A stretch of 55,031 nt of DNA from Chitinophaga niabensis (GCA_017849435.1 JAFIGY010000021.1:1-55031), one strand, 5' to 3'. Positions 44,294-53,015 are shown, numbered from the stretch's first letter. Program-made: numbers and translations. Notes: generated by a model not told the origin, from the sequence alone.

Positions 44294-44983
44294 TCAACTG
44301 CTGTGTAAACCGCATTCTTTTTTGGATGCTTCCCACCACCACCGTCCGGCGCGGGGATGTTCTCCAGGTTCAATAGCGCGGGTACAAGGGGCGCAACCGA
44401 TACTGATGAAACCTTTATCGTGCAGCTTGTTGTACGGCACGTTGTTTTCCTTCAGGTAGTTGAGCATTTCTTCAAAGGTCCAATGGATGAGGGGGTTGTA
44501 CTTGTAAAGTTGGCGGGTTTCATCCCATTCAAGTACAGGCATATCATGCCGGTTCTCGCTTTGCTCCGCGCGGAGGCCGGTGATCCAGACCTTCGTGCCT
44601 TGCAGGGCCCGGTTAAGCGGTACTACTTTACGGATATAACAGCACTCTTTGCGGTTCTCCACGGAATCATAAAAGCTGTTGGGGCCTTTCTCCTTCACCA
44701 GCGCTTCCACTGCGGCCGTTTCCGGGAAATACACCTCGAACGGCTGTTTATAACGGGCACGGGTGAGGTCCATCAGGTCGTAGGTTTCCTGGAAAAGGCG
44801 GCCGGTATCCAGGGTGAATACCCGCACGGGTAGCTGGTTGCGCCAGATAATGTCCGCCAGCACCTGATCTTCCTGACCAAATGATGTGGAAAAAGCTACT
44901 GCACCGGGGAACTCCTCCGTCAGCATACGTATTCCTGTGGCTATATCTTTTTGCCGGGCAATAAGCCCTTGTATATCTTTCAT
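44294..44983 (-). CDS. cysH: Adenylyl-sulfate (APS) reductase, CysH family
   Basis: The 229-aa protein has the reductase core AFSTSFGQEDQVLADII and a 4Fe-4S cysteine set: Cys114-Cys115 in KECCYIRK and Cys197/Cys200 in GCAPC. The catalytic cysteine is Cys224 in ECGLH at the C-terminus. In this family the CC..CxxC cysteines mark APS-type rather than PAPS-type enzymes. The start at 44983 excludes 96 residues of non-homologous open frame further upstream. No sulfite reductase or sulfate permease is in the window. Confidence 0.92.
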   Translation of the reverse strand: MKDIQGLIARQKDIATGIRMLTEEFPGAVAFSTSFGQEDQVLADIIWRNQLPVRVFTLDTGRLFQETYDLMDLTRARYKQPFEVYFPETAAVEALVKEKGPNSFYDSVENRKECCYIRKVVPLNRALQGTKVWITGLRAEQSENRHDMPVLEWDETRQLYKYNPLIHWTFEEMLNYLKENNVPYNKLHDKGFISIGCAPCTRAIEPGEHPRAGRWWWEASKKECGLHSS

Positions 44984-45007
44984 GTAAGCTTCCTCTTTGC
45001 CGGTCAA

Positions 45008-45015
45008 CAAAAATA
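45008..45015 (-). promoter_or_regulatory. Bacteroidota -7 promoter box of the cysHDN operon
   Basis: The minus strand reads TATTTTTG, a full TAnnTTTG match, 24 bases before the cysH start. There is no good -33 TTTG. An inverted repeat lies near where the -33 box would be. Confidence 0.45.
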
Positions 45016-45039
45016 CATAAATCCTATAAAAACTATGGA

Positions 45040-45057
45040 CTAAATGTAGTGATTTAG
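45040..45057. promoter_or_regulatory. Operator-like inverted repeat upstream of cysH
   Basis: CTAAAT (45040-45045) and ATTTAG (45052-45057) form a 6-bp inverted repeat with a 6-base spacer. It sits 25 bases upstream of the cysH -7 box, in the region of the -33 element, so a bound regulator could change cys transcription. The regulator is not known. Confidence 0.4.
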
Positions 45058-45161
45058 GGAAAAATATGATGATATCACGGGAAATAGCGGACTGCGGCCC
45101 TCTCAGAATGTATGAAAATGAGTATTTTAGTGTTTCATATATCAAAAAAATACCCTTTACT

Positions 45162-46097
45162 ATGTACAAGTTTTTATCCCTTACCCTGCTGGGGTTAGCC
45201 CAATTTGTTGCCATTGCGGATGCGCAGACGCAAACATTCCAGGACGTTACCAATAACGGGAACGCCACCACGAACCTGTTACAAATAACGGGATTTAATC
45301 ACATCCCGACCACCGGAAGCGGGCTTGAGCTTTATGGAAATACAACAAGTGCGGTGGTACAAGCTTTTAACCGCAACGCCTACCTCCCTATCAAATTGTA
45401 CATTCAACCCAATGTAGGATCGCTTACTTCCATCAACGAAGCCGGCGGCCGGTTATTGGTCAACAGTCCTTTTGATGATGGCGCCACGCCGTTACAAGTG
45501 AACGGAGGGGTGAGCTTTACCTCCGTGCCCGTGGCAACGAGAAGAGGCATGAAGTTCACGCAAGACGAATTCAATGGAGGAAGATGCCTGATAACGCTGG
45601 ATGCCAACAATGGAGATTTCGCAGGAATGGATTATTTCTATATGGAGCATTACGCGGGCCTTGCCGGGGCCAGGTTATTGACCGCCAACGCGGCGCCCTT
45701 GAAATTCGGGACTGCGGATGCGGACAGGATGATCATCGATGCTTCGGGGAACGTAGGCATCGGTACCATGAACCCGGATACCAAACTGACGGTGAATGGA
45801 ACCGTACATGCCACGAAAGTGAAAGTGACCCAAACGGTGTGGCCGGATTTTGTATTTCAGGAAACGTATAAACGCCCAACCCTGCAGGAACTGGAAAGCT
45901 TCATCCGTCAACATCGCCGTCTGCCGGACATTCCGTCGGAAGCAGAAGTGAAAAAGAACGGGGTGGATGTAGCAGATAGTCAGGCGAAGCTGTTACAGAA
46001 AGTAGAGGAGCTGACTTTGTACATCATCGAACTAAATAAGAAAATAGAGGTGCAGGATGGCCAGATCAGGGAGCTGCAAAAGAAAAAGTCGAAGTAG
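45162..46097 (+). CDS. Secreted tail-fibre-like protein with C-terminal coiled coil
   Basis: The 311-aa protein has a signal peptide ending in ADAQ. A beta-rich middle contains GNVGIGTMNPDTKLTVNGTVHA, the repeat phrase typical of tail-fibre and trimeric surface proteins. The end, WPDFVFQETYKRPTLQELESFIRQHRRLPDIPSEAEV followed by KLLQKVEELTLYIIELNKKIEVQD, is the Bacteroidota version of the peptidase_S74-like tail with a coiled coil. It is probably a trimeric surface fibre. Start at 45162 is chosen for the signal peptide; the open frame continues 32 codons upstream. Confidence 0.8.
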   Translation: MYKFLSLTLLGLAQFVAIADAQTQTFQDVTNNGNATTNLLQITGFNHIPTTGSGLELYGNTTSAVVQAFNRNAYLPIKLYIQPNVGSLTSINEAGGRLLVNSPFDDGATPLQVNGGVSFTSVPVATRRGMKFTQDEFNGGRCLITLDANNGDFAGMDYFYMEHYAGLAGARLLTANAAPLKFGTADADRMIIDASGNVGIGTMNPDTKLTVNGTVHATKVKVTQTVWPDFVFQETYKRPTLQELESFIRQHRRLPDIPSEAEVKKNGVDVADSQAKLLQKVEELTLYIIELNKKIEVQDGQIRELQKKKSK

Positions 46098-46107
46098 AAC
46101 ATAAAAA

Positions 46108-46132
46108 AGGGGAAGACCCGCGGCCTTCCCCT
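46108..46132. terminator. Terminator between the fibre-like gene and the Rrf2 gene
   Basis: An 8-bp stem (AGGGGAAG 46108-46115 with CTTCCCCT 46125-46132) has a 9-base loop. An A-run on the left and T-rich sequence on the right allow use from both strands. Confidence 0.75.
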
Positions 46133-46155
46133 GCTTATTAACCCATGTAAATCGT

Positions 46156-46572
46156 TTATTCCCGTGTGAGGATGTCTTTCAATGATTTGCCTTCCAGCAG
46201 CTTCAGCGTGGCGTCTCTTACCTTGCTCATCACTTCGTTCAGCCCGCAAACAGCTTCATCCTTGCAGTTCTCGCAACGCTCGTAGTAATTCAGGCTCACG
46301 CAGGGCAGGAGGGCGATAGGCCCGTCCAGCAGCCGGATGATGCGCGCCAGCGGGATCTCCTTGGGCGCCCGCATGAGGTAATAGCCTCCGCCTTTCCCTT
46401 TTTTGCTGCCCAGAATGCCGGCATTCTTCAATTCCAGCAGGATATTCTCCAGGAACTTGATCGATATGTTCTTTTCCGACGCTATCTCCGAGATCAGGAT
46501 AGGGCCTTTGTCCACATTTTCCGCCAGGTATATCAATGCGTGGAACGCATATTGTGTTTTTTTAGACAGCAT
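46156..46572 (-). CDS. Rrf2 family transcriptional regulator
   Basis: The 138-aa protein has the Rrf2 winged helix: MLSKKTQYAFHALIYLAEN, ISEIASEKNISIKFLENILLELKNAGIL and SKKGKGGGYYL. Four cysteines lie at residues 91, 100, 103 and 109, which may hold a metal or Fe-S cluster in the way IscR and NsrR do, though with different spacing. Rrf2 proteins sense Fe-S status, nitric oxide or cysteine supply. The cysHDN operon nearby makes sulfur control an attractive guess. ATG 46572 matches the family N-terminus. Confidence 0.88.
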   Translation of the reverse strand: MLSKKTQYAFHALIYLAENVDKGPILISEIASEKNISIKFLENILLELKNAGILGSKKGKGGGYYLMRAPKEIPLARIIRLLDGPIALLPCVSLNYYERCENCKDEAVCGLNEVMSKVRDATLKLLEGKSLKDILTRE

Positions 46573-46611
46573 ATTCTGTAATGGATCTGTAAATTTTGCA
46601 CTCCCAAAACA

Positions 46612-46619
46612 CAAATATA
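46612..46619 (-). promoter_or_regulatory. Bacteroidota -7 promoter box for the Rrf2 gene
   Basis: The minus strand reads TATATTTG, a full TAnnTTTG match, 39 bases before the Rrf2 start codon and after the dapB stop. Confidence 0.45.
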
Positions 46620-46651
46620 ACAAAAACCGGCGGCATTGCTAAATACCGGGT

Positions 46652-47368
46652 TTACAGGCTCAGCACGTCTTTCATGGTAAAGATCCCCTTTTTGCCTTTC
46701 AGCCATTCGGCGGCAGTTACGGCGCCGGCCGCAAACCCTTCGCGGGAATGGGCGGTATGGGTGATGGTAATATCATCGATGGGAGAGCTGTAATGTATGA
46801 TGTGAGTGCCGGGAGCCGGATCTTCCCGTTTTGAAATGATCTCCAGTTCAGCAGGATTGCCGGTGGCTTCGTTCACCCATTTTTTCTTGCCGGGCAGTTT
46901 TTCAAGGAGCTGTTCGGCAAGGGTGATGGCGGTACCACTGGGTGCATCTTTTTTCTGGGTATGATGGATCTCTACCATGCTGGCCTTGTAGGCGGACTGG
47001 GGAGCCATCAGTTCGGCCAGGCGGCGGTTGAGTTCGAAAAATATATTCACGCCGATACTGAAATTACTCGCATACAGAAAGGCTTGGTGCTTTTCGAGGC
47101 AGAGCGCCTTCACTTCAGGCAGCTTCCCGAGCCAGCCGGTGGTGCCGCAAACAACGGGTACATTGGCGTCGAAACACTTGAGGATATTGTGATAGGCGGT
47201 TTCCGGCGTCGTGAATTCGATCGCCACATCTGCCTGCTGCAGGTGTTCCTTTTCAAGCAGGTGTGCGGTGTTGATGTCTATCCTGAGCACGATCTCGTGC
47301 CCCCGGCCCAGGGCGATCCCTTCAATGGCTTTGCCCATTTTGCCGTATCCAATGAGTGCTATTTTCAT
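46652..47368 (-). CDS. dapB: 4-hydroxy-tetrahydrodipicolinate reductase
   Basis: The 238-aa protein has the cofactor motif GYGKMGKAIEG at the N-terminus, VAIEFTTPETA, VCGTTGWLG, SNFSIGVNIFFELN and the catalytic EIHHTQKKDAPSGTA. It reduces the dihydrodipicolinate precursor on the way to diaminopimelate and lysine. It is slightly shorter than the E. coli enzyme, as is common in Bacteroidota. It lies 25 bases after the DUF5683 gene, at the end of the parA-parB-DUF5683-dapB run. Confidence 0.94.
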   Translation of the reverse strand: MKIALIGYGKMGKAIEGIALGRGHEIVLRIDINTAHLLEKEHLQQADVAIEFTTPETAYHNILKCFDANVPVVCGTTGWLGKLPEVKALCLEKHQAFLYASNFSIGVNIFFELNRRLAELMAPQSAYKASMVEIHHTQKKDAPSGTAITLAEQLLEKLPGKKKWVNEATGNPAELEIISKREDPAPGTHIIHYSSPIDDITITHTAHSREGFAAGAVTAAEWLKGKKGIFTMKDVLSL

Positions 47369-47393
47369 ATCGGTATGTCTAAAAATGATGTGA

Positions 47394-48065
47394 TTATCTT
47401 AAAGCGAGGCCCGGCTTGCTTTTGCGCGAGCCAAAAGAAATATTGAGCCCGATGCCCAGTGTGCGGTTATCGATCAGTCTGGGCGATATGCGCAGGCTGA
47501 GATCGTTCTTGATATCGAACTGCCGCAAATGGGCGAACACGGTGGCGTCCACGATGTTCAGGGCGTAAGCGGCCACAAATACCAGCACGGAGTAATCCAC
47601 ATACTGCCGGTAAGCATCCCGGAGATATTTGAGATCTTCGGGGCTGTAACGCGGATAGGCATCTTTGAAATCGGGATTATTGGTATTCGCCGCCCGCGCC
47701 CGGTAAGCATCGCGGAATTCCCGGTACTTGTCCATATTCCAGATGAAAACCCCGGTGCTCACGCCCAAAGCGGCGTAAACAAGCGGTACTTTCCAGTATT
47801 CACGATTGTAGATCTGGCCCAGGCCAGGGAGTACGGCGGAATAGTAGGCGGCTTTACGCGGACTATGGATAGGCTTCAAATGCGCCAGCAGTGAGTCCTC
47901 AGGAACAGGCGCATGTGCTGTATCATGCACAGCGGCGGCCTGCCGGCGCTTTATTGAATCCGCCATCAGCCGATTGCCTGTTGTGTCCTGCGCATGGCCA
48001 GAGAATGCGGGTAATAAGAACAGGCACAACAAGGTAAAAAGAATATACCCTGCCTTATTTTTCAC
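47394..48065 (-). CDS. DUF5683 family membrane protein
   Basis: The 223-aa protein has a signal peptide ending in GHAQ, a proline-rich linker and a conserved core KAAYYSAVLPGLGQIYNREYWKVPLVYAALG with one or two membrane segments. A charged tyrosine-rich stretch (DKYREFRDAYRAR) follows. The end, RLIDNRTLGIGLNISF, looks like outer-membrane beta-strands. The family is restricted to Bacteroidota and has no established role. Its start overlaps the parB stop by 11 bases, so it is linked to chromosome partition genes at the translation level. Confidence 0.85.
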   Translation of the reverse strand: MKNKAGYILFTLLCLFLLPAFSGHAQDTTGNRLMADSIKRRQAAAVHDTAHAPVPEDSLLAHLKPIHSPRKAAYYSAVLPGLGQIYNREYWKVPLVYAALGVSTGVFIWNMDKYREFRDAYRARAANTNNPDFKDAYPRYSPEDLKYLRDAYRQYVDYSVLVFVAAYALNIVDATVFAHLRQFDIKNDLSLRISPRLIDNRTLGIGLNISFGSRKSKPGLALR

Positions 48066-48972
48066 CGTATAATGATAATTTTTCCAGGATGCTGTCCAGC
48101 TCTTCGTCTGAATAAAATTCGATATGAATACTTCCTTTTCCGTTCTTGCTTCTATCCAGCAGCACTTTGGTGGAAAAATGAGATGACAGGTTATCCTGTA
48201 TCTTCTGATAAGCAGGCGCGAGGCTGTTCTTCACAGGCTTCTTTGCACTGCCTTTATCAATATGGTTCACTTTCCGCACCAGCTCTTCTGTCTGGCGAAC
48301 GGAAAGTCCGTTCTTCATGATCTCACCGAAAATATACAATTGCTTCTCCACGTTCTCCACGCCGATGAGCGTGCGTGCGTGACCCATGCTGAGTTTGCTG
48401 TTGCGCACGGCCACCTGTATGTCCGGTGGCAGCTTCAGGAGGCGGATGTAATTGGTAACAGTGCTGCGTTCCTTGCCCATGCGGTCTGCCACCTGTTCTT
48501 GTGTGAGGGACACCTCTTCCATCAGCCGCTTGTAGCTCAGCGCAATTTCTATGGCATTCAGGTTTTCCCGCTGCAGGTTCTCCAGCAGGGCCAGTTCCAG
48601 CAGTTCCTGGTCGTTGGCCTGGCGCACATAAGCGGGAATATCTTTCAACCCCGCCATCTTGCTGGCCCTGAAACGGCGTTCCCCGGCTATCAGCTGGTAT
48701 TTCTTGCCATGTCTGGCTACTGTAACGGGTTGGATGATGTCGTGTAACTTGATGGACTGACTAAGTTCCTGTAAAGCCTGCTCGTCAAAATCCCGCCGCG
48801 GCTGCTTCGGGTTCACTTCGATCTGGTCCAGCGGGATACGCTCAATACCGGTAGCCTGCGCCACCACCTGTTCGCCGAGGGCGCTGGTAGTTTGCTTCAG
48901 GTCTGTATCAATGTTCTGCAGCAGCGAGCGGATGCCTTTCCCCAACGCCTCTTTCTTACTCGGATTGGTCAT
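48055..48972 (-). CDS. parB: ParB/Spo0J chromosome-partitioning protein
   Basis: The 305-aa protein starts with KKEALGKGIRSLL, a ParB N-terminal motif that activates ParA. The CTP-binding region contains RIPLDQIEVNPKQPRRDFDEQALQELSQSI and the GERRFRA box. A helix-turn-helix follows (LTQEQVADRMGKERSTVTNYIRLLKLP), and the C-terminus should dimerise. It binds parS sites near the origin and spreads as a CTP clamp. It overlaps parA by 17 bases. Confidence 0.94.
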   Translation of the reverse strand: MTNPSKKEALGKGIRSLLQNIDTDLKQTTSALGEQVVAQATGIERIPLDQIEVNPKQPRRDFDEQALQELSQSIKLHDIIQPVTVARHGKKYQLIAGERRFRASKMAGLKDIPAYVRQANDQELLELALLENLQRENLNAIEIALSYKRLMEEVSLTQEQVADRMGKERSTVTNYIRLLKLPPDIQVAVRNSKLSMGHARTLIGVENVEKQLYIFGEIMKNGLSVRQTEELVRKVNHIDKGSAKKPVKNSLAPAYQKIQDNLSSHFSTKVLLDRSKNGKGSIHIEFYSDEELDSILEKLSLYGEK

Positions 48973-49777
48973 CGTTTATTGCAAGGATTTTATCTTCTGA
49001 TTTGATCTTCGTGTAGTTGTGTTTTTGCAGGATCTCCTTTGCCAGGTTCAAATAGTTGATGGCGCCAGTGCTCATGGCATCATACATGATCACGGATTTA
49101 CCGAAACTGGGAGCCTCGCCCAGCTTAGTGTTCCGGTGGATGATGGTATTGAATACGCTTTCTTCGAAGTGCTGCTTCACTTCGTCCACCACCTGGTTAC
49201 TCAGGCGGAGACGGCCATCGTACATGGTCATCAGGATGCCTTCGATTTCCAGTTCCGTATTCAGCCTGCTCTGCACGATCTTGATGGTGTTGAGGAGCTT
49301 ACCCAAACCTTCCAATGCAAAGAACTCGCATTGTACCGGTATGATCACGGAGTGGGAAGCCACGAGGGCGTTCACGGTGATCAGACCGAGAGAGGGAGAG
49401 CAATCCACGATGATGAAATCGAATTCATCTTTTACCGGTTCAATCACCTGCTTCATCACCCTTTCCCGGTTGGGGTGGTTGATCAGCTCCAGCTCGGCGC
49501 CTACAAGGTCGATATGGGAAGGCAGCACTTTGAGGTTCGGAGTTTCAGACTCCAGGATCACGTCGCGCGCCTGCACGTCGTTCACCATACAGTCATACAG
49601 GCTCTGCTGGATGTTGCGCAGGTCAAAACCCAGGCCTGTGGTGCTGTTGGCCTGAGGGTCCGCGTCTACCAGCAATGTTTTGTACTCCAATACTGCCAGG
49701 CTGCTGGCCAGGTTGATGGCGCTGGTGGTTTTTCCCACGCCCCCTTTTTGATTGGCGATTGCGATAATTCTTGCCAT
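48956..49777 (-). CDS. parA: ParA/Soj chromosome-partitioning ATPase
   Basis: The 273-aa protein has the deviant Walker motif KGGVGKTTSAINLA at residues 11-24, VDADPQANSTTGLG, and IIVDCSPSLGLITVNAL. It is a short chromosomal-type ParA without an N-terminal DNA-binding domain. It dimerises with ATP and binds DNA to drive origin segregation together with ParB. It is 45 bases after the UPF0173 gene on the same strand. Confidence 0.94.
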   Translation of the reverse strand: MARIIAIANQKGGVGKTTSAINLASSLAVLEYKTLLVDADPQANSTTGLGFDLRNIQQSLYDCMVNDVQARDVILESETPNLKVLPSHIDLVGAELELINHPNRERVMKQVIEPVKDEFDFIIVDCSPSLGLITVNALVASHSVIIPVQCEFFALEGLGKLLNTIKIVQSRLNTELEIEGILMTMYDGRLRLSNQVVDEVKQHFEESVFNTIIHRNTKLGEAPSFGKSVIMYDAMSTGAINYLNLAKEILQKHNYTKIKSEDKILAINDDQSE

Positions 49778-49822
49778 TGTTCTGTCTTAAATTCTAAGGT
49801 TGAAATAGGATAATAGGCCGAT

Positions 49823-50503
49823 CTACAGGGAGATCGTTTCCCCGATCGCCGGCAGCAGGAGCGTAAGGCCTGCCGCTGTGAACTTCCGGGAAGCTTCTTC
49901 TTTATCTATCTTGATATAACCGAACGTATCGTAGTGCATTCCCACAATACGGTTACATTCTATGAATTCTGCTGCTATAATGGCATCGTCTACCCCCATC
50001 GTGAAATTATCCCCGATCGGCAACATGGCAAAATCCAGTTTGGCCCAGCGGGGGATCAATTCCATATCAAAGGTCAGCGCCGTATCGCCGCTGTAGTAAA
50101 AATTGCCTTCCCCGGTCATGAACAGGAACCCCATCGGATTACCGCCGTAACTGCCATCCGGCAGGCCGCCGGAATGATGCGCCACTACGCATTTCACGGT
50201 GCCGAAGTCAAACTGCCACTTCCCGCCGGTGTTCATGGGATGTACGTTGGAAACGCCCTGTTTAGCGACCCACTCGGTCAGTTCAAAAGCCCCCACCACT
50301 TTGGCGCCGGTTCTTGCAGCCAGCGTCACCAGGTCCGATATATGGTCCCCATGCCCATGGGAAACGAAAATATAATCCGCCTCAATACGATTGACATCTA
50401 TTGAACGGGCCAGTTCGTTATGGGTAATAAACGGGTCAAAAACGATTTTCCTGCCTTTGATCTCTACCCCAAAGCTGGAATGGCCGTAATAGGTGAGCTT
50501 CAT
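49823..50503 (-). CDS. UPF0173 metal-dependent hydrolase
   Basis: The 226-aa protein has a metallo-beta-lactamase fold: MKLTYYGHSSFGVEIKGRKIVFDPF, the HGHGDH zinc motif, VVAHHSGG, YYSGDTALTFDM with the bridging aspartate, and GMHYDTFGYI with the last histidine. The family (UPF0173, YtkL) is widespread, and its natural substrate is not established. It may lead the parA-parB-DUF5683-dapB transcription unit. Confidence 0.9.
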   Translation of the reverse strand: MKLTYYGHSSFGVEIKGRKIVFDPFITHNELARSIDVNRIEADYIFVSHGHGDHISDLVTLAARTGAKVVGAFELTEWVAKQGVSNVHPMNTGGKWQFDFGTVKCVVAHHSGGLPDGSYGGNPMGFLFMTGEGNFYYSGDTALTFDMELIPRWAKLDFAMLPIGDNFTMGVDDAIIAAEFIECNRIVGMHYDTFGYIKIDKEEASRKFTAAGLTLLLPAIGETISL

Positions 50504-50746
50504 ATTGTAATATTATGTTATAACAACCTAATCGGACAAAAATACAACGAATCGCCAAAATATCGGGCGGACTGGTTATTTATTTATTCACACCACGCCA
50601 GTGGGGAAAAGTAAGGTTTTTTTGCCGGGGATTGCAATTTTTTAGTCACATGATCGTCTCCATAACCGTAAAACAGGCCGTATGCCGCGCCGTTGTGGTA
50701 AATTTGCGGTTTGAATTTTAATAAAACGATTGATTGATAAATATTT
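50504..50746. promoter_or_regulatory. Divergent promoter region between UPF0173 and the phosphoesterase gene
   Basis: These 243 bases hold two TAnnTTTG boxes facing apart. TATTTTTG on the minus strand (50537-50544) is 33 bases before the UPF0173 start. TAAATTTG on the plus strand (50699-50706) is 40 bases before the ATG at 50747. Neither has a well-placed -33 TTTG. The stretch between them shows no gene. Confidence 0.4.
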
Positions 50747-52027
50747 ATGAGAGCGGGACCGAATCTGGCATCCACCTTTATCATATTTTTGATCTTACTG
50801 GCGGTTGATGCATATGTTTTTGTAGCGATCCGTTCCATTGTGAGCGGGTTTCCTCCGAGATGGAAGGCATTGATATTCAGTATATACTGGCTGATGTCTG
50901 CCCTGGTGCTGGCATCTATCCTGTTTTACTCGAAGATCCCCTGGGAGAAATTCATGCAGGCGCGTTCGTACTTCATTACGTTCGCCTTCGGCTTGCTGAT
51001 GGCCAAAGCGCTGGTAGTCGTCTTTCTGCTGGCTGACGACGGCCGCAGGGCGGTGATGTGGGTCGTGGAAAAATTCCGCTCCGCACCGGCTGTTGCAGCG
51101 GTGGAAGCTTCCAGGGAGATGCAGGGTATTTCCCGCTCACAATTCCTCATGAAAACCGGCCTGTTGCTGGGTGGCAGTATGCTGGCCACGCTGCTGTACG
51201 GTTTGAGCAACAAATACAACTACCACGTCCGCAAAATACGCCTGACGTTCCGGAACCTGCCGGAAGCTTTCCGGGGAATGACCATCGTACAGATATCGGA
51301 TGTGCATTCCGGGAGCTTTACGAACCGGGAGGCCGTGAAACGCGGCATCGAGCTGATCCATGCGCAGAAGCCGGACCTCGTGGTGTTCACCGGCGACCTT
51401 GTGAATGACCGGGCGGAGGAGATGAAGGATTATATCTCCGTTTTCAGCGAGGTGAAAGCCCCGATGGGTGTATTCTCTACCCTGGGCAACCACGATTACG
51501 GCGATTATTACCCCTGGCCGGATTATGATGAGAAGCGGCACAGCGTGATGAAGACGGAGAATTTGGAGCGACTGAAGGCCATTCATGGTGAACTGGGCTG
51601 GCGCCTGCTCATGAACGAGCATGCCGTGCTGGAAAGGAATGGTGAAAAGATCGCACTCCTCGGGGTGGAGAACTGGAGCGCGAATCCGAGATTCCCGCGG
51701 AAAGGGGACCTTGCCTCCGCATATACGGGTACGGCGGACATTCCTTTCAAGATATTGCTCTCACACGATCCCACCCATTGGGATGCGCAGGTGCGGAAGG
51801 AATATCAGGATATCGATCTGATGCTTGCCGGTCATACGCACGGCATGCAGTTCGGAGTGGAAATACCTTTCTTCAAGTGGAGCCCTGCACAATACATGTA
51901 CAAGCAGTGGGCAGGGCTTTATCAGGACGGTAAGCAGAGCCTTTACGTGAACCGCGGGTTCGGTTTCCTTGGATATCCCGGCCGCGTAGGGATTATGCCG
52001 GAGATCACCGTGATCCAGCTGGTATAA
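50747..52027 (+). CDS. Membrane-anchored metallophosphoesterase (YkuE-like)
   Basis: The 426-aa protein starts with several hydrophobic helices (about residues 5-30, 42-65, 75-100 and a further segment near 145). A calcineurin-like domain follows from residue 180: QISDVHSGSF, VFTGDLVNDR, GNHDYGDY, LLSHDPTHWDA and LAGHTHGMQFG. All metal ligands are present. Related proteins include YkuE and lipid-A-type phosphoesterases such as LpxG-like enzymes; the substrate here is unknown, but membrane anchoring suggests a lipid or cell-wall intermediate. Confidence 0.88.
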   Translation: MRAGPNLASTFIIFLILLAVDAYVFVAIRSIVSGFPPRWKALIFSIYWLMSALVLASILFYSKIPWEKFMQARSYFITFAFGLLMAKALVVVFLLADDGRRAVMWVVEKFRSAPAVAAVEASREMQGISRSQFLMKTGLLLGGSMLATLLYGLSNKYNYHVRKIRLTFRNLPEAFRGMTIVQISDVHSGSFTNREAVKRGIELIHAQKPDLVVFTGDLVNDRAEEMKDYISVFSEVKAPMGVFSTLGNHDYGDYYPWPDYDEKRHSVMKTENLERLKAIHGELGWRLLMNEHAVLERNGEKIALLGVENWSANPRFPRKGDLASAYTGTADIPFKILLSHDPTHWDAQVRKEYQDIDLMLAGHTHGMQFGVEIPFFKWSPAQYMYKQWAGLYQDGKQSLYVNRGFGFLGYPGRVGIMPEITVIQLV

Positions 52028-52085
52028 TAATTGTTTCACTTTTCTCGTTATCTTGCATGTTAAGCCCTTATACCACGGGCGAGCT

Positions 52086-53015
52086 ATGCGCTACAGGATC
52101 ATCATTTTACTACTTGTGCTCACCGCCCGTCAGGCGGCGGCTCAATCACTGGCTGACCTTGAACGGCAGCTGGATTCCCTGATCAACAAACGTAATAAAA
52201 GCGAATTTGTGATAGGCGTGGGTTTCGGTAACAATCCCGCTTATGGCGGGAAGTCCACGGACCCTTTCCGCCCTATCACCATGAAATCTTTCTTCTCCCC
52301 CAATATTTCGTATAACCATAAGAGTGGCCTTTATGCTTCCGTGTATTCTTATTACCTGCTGAATGCTACCCAGCATCCCTGGTTTGAAATGGACCTCACT
52401 GGCGGTTACGACTATACGGAAAGTCATCATTTCCTTACAGGCATTTCATATACCCGCTATTTCTTTGCAGACTCCTCGGATGTACCGCAAACACCAATCA
52501 ACAATGAACTGTTCGGATATTTCCTGTATCGCAAATGGTGGTTGGAACCGGGCATCAGCCTTGATCTTGGATGGGGGCGGCATAAGGAACAGCTCGCTAA
52601 CAGATCGGAACGCACGATCAACGGGAGTGACTTCAACATGATCTTCGATCTGCGGCATTCTTTCCTGTTCATGGATGTGTTAAAGAAAGAAGATGCCATA
52701 CTGCTGATGCCGGTGCTCTCTTTTACAGCCGGTACGGCCAATTACTACAGTAACCTCAAAAGCTTTCAATATGTTTCCCGCTCTAAATTGATCGAGCGGA
52801 GGCGAAAAAAGAACGGGAATAACAACACGCCTGTTGAAACTTCCATCAGCGACCACACCGGTTTCGAACCCCGCGCAATCGACCTGGGGATAAGGCTTTC
52901 CTACATGATCGGCAGACTTACGATCGCGCCTTCCTACACTGTTTTCAGATTATTGCAGGGAGACGATCATCACATCACCGGATATTTTACTGCAAGCGTG
53001 AGCGTTTCCCTGTAA
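52086..53015 (+). CDS. Hypothetical outer-membrane barrel protein
   Basis: The 309-aa protein has a signal peptide ending in AAAQ. A short helical stretch (LADLERQLDSLINKRNKSEF) precedes many amphipathic strands with tyrosine and phenylalanine (SGLYASVYSYYLLNATQHPWFEMDL, HHFLTGISYTRYFF, AIDLGIRLSYMIGRLTIAPSYTVFRLL). It ends in FTASVSVSL, which fits the aromatic or hydrophobic end of barrel proteins. No family is recognised. ATG 52086 gives the signal peptide, so the 11 codons of open frame before it are ignored. Confidence 0.72.
   Translation: MRYRIIILLLVLTARQAAAQSLADLERQLDSLINKRNKSEFVIGVGFGNNPAYGGKSTDPFRPITMKSFFSPNISYNHKSGLYASVYSYYLLNATQHPWFEMDLTGGYDYTESHHFLTGISYTRYFFADSSDVPQTPINNELFGYFLYRKWWLEPGISLDLGWGRHKEQLANRSERTINGSDFNMIFDLRHSFLFMDVLKKEDAILLMPVLSFTAGTANYYSNLKSFQYVSRSKLIERRRKKNGNNNTPVETSISDHTGFEPRAIDLGIRLSYMIGRLTIAPSYTVFRLLQGDDHHITGYFTASVSVSL

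Noticed and set aside
52030-52045. Possible parS half-site (GTTTCAC) near the partition genes
   Set aside because: Only one arm is present and the other arm does not match, so it is not a parS palindrome.
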